Assembly: GCF_000337175.1 (NCBI RefSeq)
Contig: NZ_AOIJ01000030.1
Coordinates: 19,704-83,703 of the forward strand
Length of the DNA: 64,000 nucleotides
Source: Natrinema gari JCM 14663
GTDB taxonomy: Archaea > Halobacteriota > Halobacteria > Halobacteriales > Natrialbaceae
Direction: 5' to 3'
Made by a program: the position numbers and the translations under genes
Shown: piece by piece, positions 18,592 through 26,473 of the stretch
Numbering within the stretch: position 1 is the stretch's first letter
Layout of the letters: each line of letters begins with the position of its first letter
Notes under the pieces: generated by a model
Seen by the model: only the letters and a program-made list of their open reading frames with translations
Told to the model about the DNA's origin: nothing
The model's database searches: none

Positions 18592-19361
18592 TTCCGGCTG
18601 ATTTCGACCGGGTCACCGACGCGGAGCGTCCGGCCGCGATCGGACGCGGGGACACGCGTGATAAGCATCAGCGAGTAGTAGTGATCGAACGCGTCGAGGT
18701 CGGCCCACTCGGGAAACGTCTCCTCTCGCTTTCGAACGAACCGCGTTCGGAACTCCTCGGTCGGGTCGCCCGTATCGGGATCGCGCCGGGGGACGACACA
18801 GCGGCCACAGGGTGTCACCCCGTCGAATCGGATGCCACCGATCTCGAACGCCGGTGCGTTCGCGCCGACGAATCGATCTTCCCAGAACGGGTCGACGCCG
18901 GCGACCTCGATGTTCGCTCGGAGTCGTCGTCGTGCACCCGCGACGGTCATCCCGTCGAACCAGGACGCGACCGTCTCGAGCGTCGCCGTACTGACCACCG
19001 ACGGCCCCATCTCGCGCCGATCGACGAACCCCAGCGACGTGTCCCGCTCGAACGACAGTTCGACGTCGAAAAACTCGCTGAACCAGGTGGCGGCAGTTTC
19101 GCGGTCGGCCTCGAGATCGAACTGCCGCTCCTCGCCGTCGGACGTCTCGACCGCGAGCAGGCCCGTCGCGGGATCGTAATCGGTCTCGAGAGCGTGGACG
19201 CGCTCAGTCCGTTTGCCGTTGAGAACGTCACCACCGGTATCGAACAGTGCGTACTCCCTGTCGTGGGCCACCGTCCCGCCTTCGAGAACATCGGCCGCCT
19301 CGAGATCGATGCCGTCGAGTCCCTTCACCGGATACACCCTGAGCCGGGCAAGTCGCGCCAT
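18588..19361 (-). CDS. MOSC domain protein with N-terminal beta-barrel (YcbX-like)
   Basis: 257 residues from ATG 19361 (MARLARLRVYPVKGLDG). The N-terminal MOSC_N barrel (about 1-110) has the typical 'VYPVKGLDG' and 'HDREYALFD' motifs. The MOSC domain (about 125-250) has the cofactor-ligating cysteine region 'TPCGRCVVPRRDPDTG'. MOSC proteins carry molybdenum cofactor or sulfur. YcbX relatives reduce N-hydroxylated compounds with ferredoxin-type partners; this one lacks a fused 2Fe-2S domain. GTG codons at 19370 and 19367 would add three residues. Confidence 0.88.
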   Translation of the reverse strand: MARLARLRVYPVKGLDGIDLEAADVLEGGTVAHDREYALFDTGGDVLNGKRTERVHALETDYDPATGLLAVETSDGEERQFDLEADRETAATWFSEFFDVELSFERDTSLGFVDRREMGPSVVSTATLETVASWFDGMTVAGARRRLRANIEVAGVDPFWEDRFVGANAPAFEIGGIRFDGVTPCGRCVVPRRDPDTGDPTEEFRTRFVRKREETFPEWADLDAFDHYYSLMLITRVPASDRGRTLRVGDPVEISRN

Positions 19362-19498
19362 TGCCACCACGTACCGGGCGAACCCCTATCAGTCTTCTTT
19401 CGATCAGGATCGGAATGCAACTCACGGCCGCGGTTCGTGGCCCTCCATCGGCGATCGAACCGCGCAATCGAGCGATCGCTCGGAGCCGATCCCCGCGA

Positions 19499-19753
19499 TC
19501 AGTCGATCGTCACGACAGGATCGTCGCGCTGATCGAACTCGACCGTTATCTCGTGGTCAGCGTACGAAAACCCGATCCGACCGGCCCGGCGCTCGCCCGA
19601 TTCGGTCGTCGCAAAGATCGCTGCGAGGGCATCGGGATCGACCGCCTCGAACAACGGCGGCAACGACAGCGGATCGATGCCCTCGAGCGTCGCGACGCCG
19701 GTGACGATACGCTCGTGCACCTCGTCGGTGTCGACTGCGAGGGATTGGCCCAT
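19499..19753 (-). CDS. HalOD1 output-domain protein
   Basis: 84 residues. The whole protein matches the halobacterial output domain 1 pattern: 'VTGVATLEGIDPLSLPPLFEAVDPDALAAIF', then 'GRIGFSYADHEITVEFD'. HalOD1 occurs alone or fused to response-regulator receivers and is thought to be a signalling output module, but its partner is unknown. It lies 130 bases after an Lrp-type regulator on the same strand. Confidence 0.82.
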   Translation of the reverse strand: MGQSLAVDTDEVHERIVTGVATLEGIDPLSLPPLFEAVDPDALAAIFATTESGERRAGRIGFSYADHEITVEFDQRDDPVVTID

Positions 19754-19882
19754 CGGTATCTACCGCCACATCGTGCTATTAATAACTTGCGGAACGACCG
19801 ATTGTTGTGGTTATTACCGAACCAAACAAGTGTTGTCACGTATCGTTCGCGATCCGGGTCGGAGACCGCGGTCTTCGGCGGC

Positions 19883-20338
19883 TTACTCCGTGTCGAGTTC
19901 GAACTGTTCGTTCTCCGAGACGGAGTTGAGAACGATGCTCGTATTCGACTGATTGATGTCGGGATCGGTGATCAGCGTCTTGATCTGATCGTTCATATCG
20001 TCCGTGTCCTGAAACTTCCCGATGGCGATCACGTCGTAGTCACCAGTGACTTCGTACACCGAGATCATCTGCCGGTGCTCTCGCAGCGTCTCCGTGATCT
20101 CGGGGAGGGCGTTCCCTTCGGCTTTGAATTGCATGACGGCGGTGACGTCGTAACCGACGGCATCGTAGTCGACTTTCGGTGTGTAGCCCTCGATCACGCC
20201 CTCGTCCTCGAGATCGGAGAGGTGGTTCGAGACGGTCGTGACGGAGACATCGAGTTCCTCGGCGAGGCTTCGCAGACTCGCGCGGCCGTCGTCGAGCAGT
20301 TCGTTGACCAGATCGGCATCCAAGTGTTCGTAGGTCAT
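19883..20338 (-). CDS. Lrp/AsnC-family transcriptional regulator
   Basis: 151 residues. The N-terminal HTH ('[47 protein letters not shown]', about residues 6-52) is followed by an RAM ligand-binding/oligomerisation domain (about 65-140; '[16 protein letters not shown]'). Members usually sense amino acids. A purine-rich GAGGAGG on the minus strand (20354-20360) lies 15 bases before the ATG, rather far for a Shine-Dalgarno. The target is unknown. Confidence 0.9.
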   Translation of the reverse strand: MTYEHLDADLVNELLDDGRASLRSLAEELDVSVTTVSNHLSDLEDEGVIEGYTPKVDYDAVGYDVTAVMQFKAEGNALPEITETLREHRQMISVYEVTGDYDVIAIGKFQDTDDMNDQIKTLITDPDINQSNTSIVLNSVSENEQFELDTE

Positions 20339-20584
20339 TGTCCGATATAAATTCCTCCTCGTACTAGGGGTTTACGAATATCCAGTTCTATCCGGTTCTA
20401 TTGAGACGGTGTTGCGATGTGTGCGGACAAGTCGTGCGGAGGGGTGAATTAGTGACCGGCTCCCGAGCCACCGTCGCGGTCGCTCGCCGGAGACACCACC
20501 GTCCCTCGGTGCCCGATTGACGCGTATATGACTCGCGAACAATTCAATGAACGCGGTCATAGAGACCGAGCCGAAACGACCCGT

Positions 20585-20902
20585 ATGACCGACCTACTCG
20601 TGGGGGCAGTCCTTTTGCTCTGCCTCCTTCCGTCGCTGCTTTTCCTGGGGTTCTGGAATGGACTCGTCCGCATGCAACGGAGTTCACTGATCGCTCGGAC
20701 GAACTCCCGTGCTGGCCACTCCGACCCTCGCGTCACGTGGAGCGATGTCATCGACGCGTACACCGATCCACGACACCGCTTTCTCGCGGCCCCGTCAGAA
20801 CCGCAGTCGGCGACTACTCGTGACGGACGGTGTGCCGTATGTGCCACAGCGAACGACTCGATCGCGTCGTTCTGTCGCAACTGTGGCCACAAACTCGAGT
20901 GA
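20585..20902 (+). CDS. Membrane-anchored zinc-ribbon protein
   Basis: 105 residues from ATG 20585. One transmembrane helix (about residues 4-24, 'LLVGAVLLLCLLPSLLFLGF') is followed by a basic segment and a C-terminal zinc ribbon with CAVC and CRNC knuckles. The protein probably exposes the ribbon on the cytoplasmic side. The frame extends 19 codons upstream without hydrophobic or homologous content. Function unknown. Confidence 0.72.
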   Translation: MTDLLVGAVLLLCLLPSLLFLGFWNGLVRMQRSSLIARTNSRAGHSDPRVTWSDVIDAYTDPRHRFLAAPSEPQSATTRDGRCAVCATANDSIASFCRNCGHKLE

Positions 20903-21093
20903 GACGATCGCCCGCCGCTCACGGAGCGGTCGCCTCGTCGCTTCCTACCGGCCACGCGGGCGGATCGCCACCTGTGACCTGTCTCGGGAGCGAACGCGAG
21001 GCGTCCCGGAAATCGCCTCGCTTCGCTCGGACATCCGTGCGTCGGCTGCCGGAGCGTTCGCTCCCCGTTTCGTTACGTCGATCCTCAGGAGAA

Positions 21094-21168
21094 TGCTCCG
21101 TCTGGGATTTGAACCCAGGTCATCGGCTCGAAAGGCCGAAATGATTGGCCGGACTACACCAACGGAGC
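21094..21168 (-). tRNA. tRNA-Glu (anticodon TTC)
   Basis: 75 nt on the minus strand. The acceptor arms GCTCCGT / ACGGAGC are perfect, with discriminator A. The anticodon stem TCGGC/GCCGA encloses the loop CTTTCGA, giving anticodon TTC. The T arm contains GGTTCAAATCC. No intron and no encoded CCA were seen. No integrase or duplicated 3' end is nearby, so it shows no sign of use as an integration site. Confidence 0.96.
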
Positions 21169-21577
21169 GTGCTTCGCAACTGGTTGTTGCCGAGGGCTAA
21201 TGAAAAACGTTCCGTTCCGATCCAGCAGTGTCACGAGATCACGCACGCTAACCCGTTATTTCGCCGACAACAGACGGTATCGCCCGCTCGCGGACGCTGA
21301 CTACTACCACCCCTTGCTCTCGGTCAGCCGGGCGACCAGCTCGAGGCGGGAGAGCGAGCGTGGTCACCGAACCTTATCGGACCGGCGAGTCGCTGTCAGT
21401 ACGAGGGTGAGAACCGTTGTCCGACGACCCGTCGAGCGAGACGACGCCGGTCTCCGAGGAAACGGGTCGGAGTGGGCGACGCTTTGTTTGCCGTGGCTGG
21501 ACGCCCGGTCGTGGCCGTCGGCCGGGCAACACCCGCCTCCTCAATCCTTTTTAGCCCCTGCGCCCATTCCATTGAGC
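21169..21577. other. Intergenic region between tRNA-Glu and the FAH-family gene
   Basis: 409 bases. It carries the tRNA promoter region (AT-rich TTTTTCATTAG on the minus strand near 21194-21204) and the TATA element of the rightward gene (21548-21554). A TTG-started frame at 21417-21554 opens like a haloarchaeal protein but soon turns arginine-rich; I do not call it a gene. Confidence 0.5.
21548..21554 (+). promoter_or_regulatory. TATA element of the FAH-family gene
   Basis: TTTTTAG centred at 21551, exactly 27 bases before ATG 21578. This indicates a leaderless transcript and supports the start. Confidence 0.65.
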
Positions 21578-22315
21578 ATGAAATACGTCCGCTTTCGCGA
21601 TCCGGCCGGTGCGGTCCGCCGCGGCGAGTACGAGAACGGGACGGTTCGGTTCGGCACCGAGCGCTACGCGCTCGAGGACGACGATATCGATGTCCTCCCG
21701 CCGTCGGAGCCCTCGAAAGTCGTTTGCATCGGGAAGAACTACGCCGCCCACGCCGCGGAGTTCGACTCCGAGGTCCCCGACCGCCCGATGCTGTTCCTGA
21801 AGCCGCCGAACGCGCTCGCGGCCCACGGCGACACCGTGTCCCCGCCCGCGGGCAAGGACCGGATCGACTACGAGGCCGAACTCGGCGTCGTCATCAGCGA
21901 GCAGTGCCGGCACGTCTCCGAGGCCGACGCGATGGACGTCGTGGAAGGGTTCACCTGCGTCAACGATCTCTCGAATCGCGACGACCAGCGCCAGGAGCAA
22001 AACTGGATCCGCGGCAAGGCGTTCGACGGCGCTGCGCCCATGGGTCCCGTCCTCGCGACGCCCGATGAAGTGCCCGCCGACGCGTCGGTGCGGACGCGAG
22101 TCAACGGCGAGCCGAAACAGGACGGCTCCCGCGAGCAACTCATCTTCTCGATCCCCGAACTGATCGCCGAGATCACGACCTACCTCACCTTGGAGCCCGG
22201 CGACGTGATCGCGACCGGCACGCCCGAGGGCGTCGGGCCCCTGTCCGACGGCGACGAGATCGAGATCGAAATCGAGGGCGTCGGCACGCTCGAGCACGCT
22301 GTCCGGATTCCCTGA
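21578..22315 (+). CDS. Fumarylacetoacetate hydrolase family protein
   Basis: 245 residues. The FAH fold hydrolyses or decarboxylates C-C bonds in aromatic-acid and related catabolic pathways, using an acidic metal-binding triad. Signature stretches: 'VVCIGKNYAAHAAE', 'YEAELGVVI' (metal-ligand Glu residues), 'VNDLSNRD' and 'GDVIATGTPEGVG'. The length is that of single-domain 2-hydroxyhepta-2,4-diene-1,7-dioate isomerase-like or acylpyruvase-like members. The substrate is not determined, and no catabolic genes adjoin it. The ATG is fixed by TATA spacing. Confidence 0.92.
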   Translation: MKYVRFRDPAGAVRRGEYENGTVRFGTERYALEDDDIDVLPPSEPSKVVCIGKNYAAHAAEFDSEVPDRPMLFLKPPNALAAHGDTVSPPAGKDRIDYEAELGVVISEQCRHVSEADAMDVVEGFTCVNDLSNRDDQRQEQNWIRGKAFDGAAPMGPVLATPDEVPADASVRTRVNGEPKQDGSREQLIFSIPELIAEITTYLTLEPGDVIATGTPEGVGPLSDGDEIEIEIEGVGTLEHAVRIP

Positions 22316-22387
22316 GTTGCGAGCCACGAACCGCGCCGCCGACGCGATCGGTGAACCTTTTTCGGGTCGCTCGAGGAACCACGAGGC

Positions 22388-23092
22388 ATGACGGTCCGAT
22401 TCGACGCGATAACGCTCGAGTGGCTCGGCCTCGCGACCGTCAGGCTCGAGGGACAGACCGGCGCGGTCGTCTACACGGACCCCGGCCCGGAACGAGCCGG
22501 CGTTCTGGACGGCTCCGAGCCTCGGGACGGGGATTTGATACTCGTTTCTCACGACCACCACTACGATCCCGACTCGATTCGACGGGTCGCTCGCGATGAT
22601 GCACTGGTCGTCGTCCACGAATCGATCGACGGAAGCGAGATCGAGGGGATCAGCGAGCGACCCGAGGACCTGCCGTTCGATGTCGAACGCGTCCGCGCGG
22701 ACGAGTCGTTCGTCCTCGGACCGCTCGATCTCTTCACGACGCCGGCGTACAACGACCCCGACGGGCCGCACACGAACGAGGAGGGCGTGCCCTATCACCC
22801 CGAGGGACGAGGCTGTGGCTTCGGCATCACGATCGACGGCGTGACGGTCTTTTGGCCCGGCGATACTGATGGCCACGACGTTCACGACACCGTGTCCGTC
22901 GATTGCTTCCTGCCGCCGATCGACGGCACAGTCACGATGGATCGCCACGCGGCCGCGTCGCTGGCCGACCGAATCGAGCCCGACCTCGTGGTCCCGGTCC
23001 GCTACGATACCGTCCCCGAGACCGAAGCCGACGTGGACGCGTTCGTCGTCGACGTCGCGAGACGCGGGATTCCGGTCGCCCTCGACGGATAG
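22388..23092 (+). CDS. MBL-fold metal-dependent hydrolase (UlaG-like)
   Basis: 234 residues. 'SHDHHYD' near residue 55 is the metallo-beta-lactamase HxHxxD-type motif. 'WPGDTDG' near residue 158 gives the bridging Asp. The N-terminal 'EWLGLATVRLEG' is typical of the UlaG/L-ascorbate-6-phosphate lactonase-like group. The substrate is unknown; haloarchaea keep several such paralogues. It follows the FAH-family gene by 72 bases on the same strand, so the two may be co-transcribed. Confidence 0.87.
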   Translation: MTVRFDAITLEWLGLATVRLEGQTGAVVYTDPGPERAGVLDGSEPRDGDLILVSHDHHYDPDSIRRVARDDALVVVHESIDGSEIEGISERPEDLPFDVERVRADESFVLGPLDLFTTPAYNDPDGPHTNEEGVPYHPEGRGCGFGITIDGVTVFWPGDTDGHDVHDTVSVDCFLPPIDGTVTMDRHAAASLADRIEPDLVVPVRYDTVPETEADVDAFVVDVARRGIPVALDG

Positions 23093-23199
23093 ACGACACG
23101 ACGGCCGCGCCGCGAGCGCCCCTCTCTCGAGCGACGAGCGCGGCTACGGCGGTCGTCACGGACACGTTAGAGGTGGTCGGGAAACACGTTGCGGTGGGA

Positions 23200-23505
23200 T
23201 CAGACGCCCAGTCGCGACCAGACGAACACCGTGAGACCGACGAGTACCACCACTGCGAACGCCGCCCACTGCCCGAACCCGGTGTCCGCGATCGGTGCGA
23301 ACAGATCGACGAGGCCGGTCCCTTGCAGGAGGCCCAGACCGAGCACCACCATGGCACCGATGGCGATGAGACCGATCGAGACGCCCTCCTTTAACATCCA
23401 CGCGGTTTCGTCGGCCTCTTGGGCGGAGGAGGTCGTCGGCTCGTCGATCGCCTCCTCGTCGGGCTCGCTGTGCAACGGCCGTTCGCTGTCGTTGTCGTCG
23501 GCCAT
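23200..23505 (-). CDS. Small two-helix membrane protein
   Basis: 101 residues. An acidic hydrophilic N-terminus (about 1-40) is followed by two transmembrane helices (about 43-63 and 77-98) separated by a short loop. No motif or family recognised. The ATG at 23505 fits a haloarchaeal-type acidic start. It is divergent from the Nramp-family gene and convergent with the MBL gene. Confidence 0.65.
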   Translation of the reverse strand: MADDNDSERPLHSEPDEEAIDEPTTSSAQEADETAWMLKEGVSIGLIAIGAMVVLGLGLLQGTGLVDLFAPIADTGFGQWAAFAVVVLVGLTVFVWSRLGV

Positions 23506-23628
23506 ATCACGAGTCTAGCCGAGACGACCCGCCACAGACGGGAACCGATTGCACCTGCAGTCACAGGGCACCGACGGGAGACTCACCCATCTAACCGACA
23601 TGATCGGTACCGATTCGAAAGTCGCACA

Positions 23629-23635
23629 TTATAAG
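23629..23635 (+). promoter_or_regulatory. TATA element, Nramp-family gene 1
   Basis: TTATAAG-like sequence within ACATTATAAGTG. If used, transcription would start near 23660 and leave a structured leader of about 95 bases before ATG 23754, unlike the leaderless genes around it. Confidence 0.45.
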
Positions 23636-23650
23636 TGCCCCGTGGGGAAT

Positions 23651-23688
23651 TCTCCGACAGTCATGATGGTTGTTACCATAGCCGGAGA
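23651..23688 (+). repeat. Nested inverted repeat upstream of the Nramp-family gene
   Basis: The outer arms TCTCCG (23651-23656) and CGGAGA (23683-23688) flank the inner arms ATGGT (23666-23670) and ACCAT (23675-23679) around a TGTT loop. It could be an operator for a metal-dependent regulator or an RNA structure in the leader. It matches no riboswitch class I know. Confidence 0.5.
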
Positions 23689-23753
23689 GACGGTCCGACT
23701 CACCCCCGCGTTCCCGGGCAACGGGACGACACCCGGAACGATCGGTGATCCGG

Positions 23754-25106
23754 ATGGGCAGTGAGGAGACGACGGTCCCCGAACCGGACCTCGAGTACCC
23801 GGAGCAGGACTGGCGGGGGTTTTTCAGGGAACACTTCGGCCCGTCGATGCTGTGGGCCCTGATCAGTATCGGTGGGAGCCACATCGTGCTCGCACCCACC
23901 CTCGGCGGGACCTTCGGACTCGTCGCGATCTGGATGTTCGGTCTCATCTACGCCGCGAAGTACGGTGCCTGGGAGCTCGGCATCCGGTACAACTACGGCG
24001 CGGGCGCGAACCCGATCGAAGCCTACGATCAGCTCCCCGGTCCCAAGAACTGGGCGCTCTGGGTGACGCTCCTCGTGTTCACCGGGATGTACACGTTCAT
24101 CACGGCCAGCGTCGGAATGAGCACGGCCGCGTTCGTCGCCGCGCTCACGCCCGAGTGGGTCACCGCTCCCATCGCGTACGTCGTCTTCGTCGGCGGCGCG
24201 GGGCTGCTCGTCGTCGTCTCGCGGTACAGCCTGCTCGAGACGGCTCTGATCGCCTTTACCATCGCGCTGGGTCTGCTTGTCCTCCTGGGCGTGATCGTCG
24301 GCCCGCCGGCGGGCGATATCGTCCTCGAGACGGCCTTTGCGGTGCCCGATCCAACCGGGCCGGTCTTTGTCGGACTGTTCGCCGCCGCCGCGGGTTTCGC
24401 GCCGACCGGCTTCAGTACGAGCATCCTGATCGGGAGCTGGAGCATGGCGAAAGGCGACGGCGCGAGCGAACTCGAGGAGCGAGGGCTCGATCCCGACGAC
24501 CCGAAACACCACGACTACATCCGGGCGTGGATCCGGACCGGTCGCCGCGACTTCAATATCGGCTACGCGTTCAGCTTCCTGCTGATCGTCGCCATGGTGA
24601 TGCTGGCGTCGAACGTGCTCTATCCGGAGCCGCCGACGGATACGAACCTCGCGGTTGCGATCGGCTCAATCCTGAGCGACTCCTTCGGCGAGTGGTCGTC
24701 CTACGCCATGCTGCTCGGCGGGTTCGCCGCGCTGTACTCGACGGTCATCACGCTCCTGGATGGGGCTGCCCGCGCCACCGGTGACATCCTTCCGATGGCC
24801 CTCGAGAACGACGACATCGACAGCGAACGGGTACGAAAACTGGTCGTCGTCGGCGTCGTCGCCGTCAGCAGCGCGATGGTTCTCGCGTTGGGCGAGGTTC
24901 CGGTGACGCTGTTGCTCTCCGTCGCCGCGGTGTTAGCGGTCACCGAGATATTTTTCTACCCGGCCAACTGGTACGTCGTCGAGAAGAATCTGCCCGACCC
25001 GTTCCGTCCCTCGCGGGTCTGGCACGCGTACTACGTCGTCAGCCTGCTCTTGGTGTTGCTTTTCGGGGCGATGGGAGCGGCGGTTCGACTCGGGGTCATC
25101 GGTTGA
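23754..25106 (+). CDS. Nramp-family transporter with non-canonical metal motifs
   Basis: 450 residues, about 11 membrane segments, with the overall Nramp/SLC11 pattern. In canonical Nramp proteins TM1 has DPGN and TM6 has MPHN, which coordinate Mn2+ or Fe2+. Here the TM1 region reads 'ISIGGSHIVLAPTLGG' and the TM6 region 'GFAPTGFSTSILIGSW', so both motifs are absent. The substrate may therefore not be a transition metal; Mg2+- or otherwise adapted Nramp relatives are known. The start is ATG 23754; a GTG at 23745 is alternative. A second, different Nramp-family gene lies 9 kb away. Confidence 0.8.
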   Translation: MGSEETTVPEPDLEYPEQDWRGFFREHFGPSMLWALISIGGSHIVLAPTLGGTFGLVAIWMFGLIYAAKYGAWELGIRYNYGAGANPIEAYDQLPGPKNWALWVTLLVFTGMYTFITASVGMSTAAFVAALTPEWVTAPIAYVVFVGGAGLLVVVSRYSLLETALIAFTIALGLLVLLGVIVGPPAGDIVLETAFAVPDPTGPVFVGLFAAAAGFAPTGFSTSILIGSWSMAKGDGASELEERGLDPDDPKHHDYIRAWIRTGRRDFNIGYAFSFLLIVAMVMLASNVLYPEPPTDTNLAVAIGSILSDSFGEWSSYAMLLGGFAALYSTVITLLDGAARATGDILPMALENDDIDSERVRKLVVVGVVAVSSAMVLALGEVPVTLLLSVAAVLAVTEIFFYPANWYVVEKNLPDPFRPSRVWHAYYVVSLLLVLLFGAMGAAVRLGVIG

Positions 25107-25381
25107 CTGCCCGGGTTGGAACGCCGACGGCTCCACGGAATTCGTGTCGCAGTCACCGACGGACGACGATGCGCAGTGACCGCCCGCTCGAGCGGATACG
25201 GGCCGCGAGCCAGCGGGGACGATCGGCCGCGATGCGAACGCGGAACGGAACCGTGTCCGCAATCGCCGTTCGCGGGGATCGGTCGCACTCGAGACACGGA
25301 CAGCGACCTCGAAGCGGAACCCGATCGCGTCCGGCCCGACCCGTCTGTGGGGTCGCCGGGAAATCGGTCCAGCAGCCCGTC

Positions 25382-26473
25382 TCAGAGGACGCCCATCTCG
25401 TCCAGTCGCTCCGGCAGATAGGTTTCGGTCACGAAGTCGAGGCCGTGAGACGCCAGCGACTGCTGTTCGGACTTCTTCCCGAGGTCGAGTTGCAGTTCGA
25501 TCTGTTCCTCCCAGTACTCGGTCTGGAACCGCGGGTCCTCGAGTTCGCTCTCTAAAGCGTTGATGTCCGAGTCGGAGAGCGGGTCGGTCGGCAGTTCGTA
25601 CTCGACAATGTCGGCGGGCTGGATGCCGATGAAGTCCGCTTCGGGGGTCGCGAGGTACTCCGACAGGTGGGCGGACTTGATCGAGCCGTAGGCGACGGAG
25701 CCGTAGATGCGGTACGACCACGGGTCGCCGTCGGTAAACACGGTCACCGGGAGCCCGAGTTCGTCGTGGAGTCGCTTGGTGATCCGACGGGTCGCCCGCG
25801 CGGGTTGGCCCTTGAGATGGACGATCAGGGCGTTGTACTCCTCGTCGAACCCGTTCTCGACCAGTCGGTCCCGCATGCCACCGGTTTCGACGGCGAGAAT
25901 GAAGTCGGCGTCACAGTCGAGAAACTCGATCGTGTCCGGGTTGTTCGGGATCTGGTACCCGCCCTCCCCGACGTCTTCCTGACAGTGGATCTCGCGTTCG
26001 CCCCGCCGGGTCTGCTCGCGGAGGTGCAGCGGCCCCATGAGGGTCGCACCGGATTCTTCGGGGCGCATGTGGAAGTCCTCGCGAGTGACCCCGGAGACGA
26101 TTTCGAGGTCCTCGACCATGCTGTTGGACTCGTCCTGGTCGTTGAACTGGGCCTCGTCGTTGTCCCAACTCTCGGAGAGATAGTAGAGTTCACGCAGGGT
26201 CGACGAACGGTCCGCCTCGAGCTGGTCGGCGAGGAACTCGATCGTGTAGACCGCTTTCAGGAGCTTTCGCGCGCCGCGGACGGAGTTGGCCGATCGCGTC
26301 GACTCGCGGTCGCCGTAGACCCAGACATCCATCTCCTCGTCGTACTCGATGTTGTTCTTCGTCCGCGTCGGCACGGACATGTGGGGGATCTCGCCCAGTT
26401 CGAACTGGTCGTAGAACTGCGCCGCGAGATCGATCAACTGTTCTCGTGCCTGTTGGGTGTCGTCTGCGCTCAT
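25382..26473 (-). CDS. top6A: DNA topoisomerase VI subunit A
   Basis: 363 residues. The catalytic DNA-cleaving subunit of the archaeal type IIB topoisomerase; its Spo11-like winged helix carries the active tyrosine, Tyr98 in '[10 protein letters not shown]'. The Toprim domain shows 'AVETGGM' and 'DGDPWSY', which bind Mg2+. It works with Top6B to relax and decatenate DNA. The ATG overlaps the top6B stop (ATGA, 26470-26473), so the two are translationally coupled. Confidence 0.97.
   Translation of the reverse strand: MSADDTQQAREQLIDLAAQFYDQFELGEIPHMSVPTRTKNNIEYDEEMDVWVYGDRESTRSANSVRGARKLLKAVYTIEFLADQLEADRSSTLRELYYLSESWDNDEAQFNDQDESNSMVEDLEIVSGVTREDFHMRPEESGATLMGPLHLREQTRRGEREIHCQEDVGEGGYQIPNNPDTIEFLDCDADFILAVETGGMRDRLVENGFDEEYNALIVHLKGQPARATRRITKRLHDELGLPVTVFTDGDPWSYRIYGSVAYGSIKSAHLSEYLATPEADFIGIQPADIVEYELPTDPLSDSDINALESELEDPRFQTEYWEEQIELQLDLGKKSEQQSLASHGLDFVTETYLPERLDEMGVL

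Noticed and set aside
21094..21168. tRNA-Glu as an integration site
   Set aside because: No integrase, no second copy of the tRNA 3' end, and normal genes on both sides.
21417..21554. TTG-started ORF opening SDDPSSETTPVSEETG
   Set aside because: A plausible haloarchaeal N-terminus, but it turns Arg-rich and ends within the next gene's TATA element.
23641..23753. Manganese riboswitch in the Nramp-family leader
   Set aside because: The conserved yybP-ykoY core sequences are absent; only simple inverted repeats are present.
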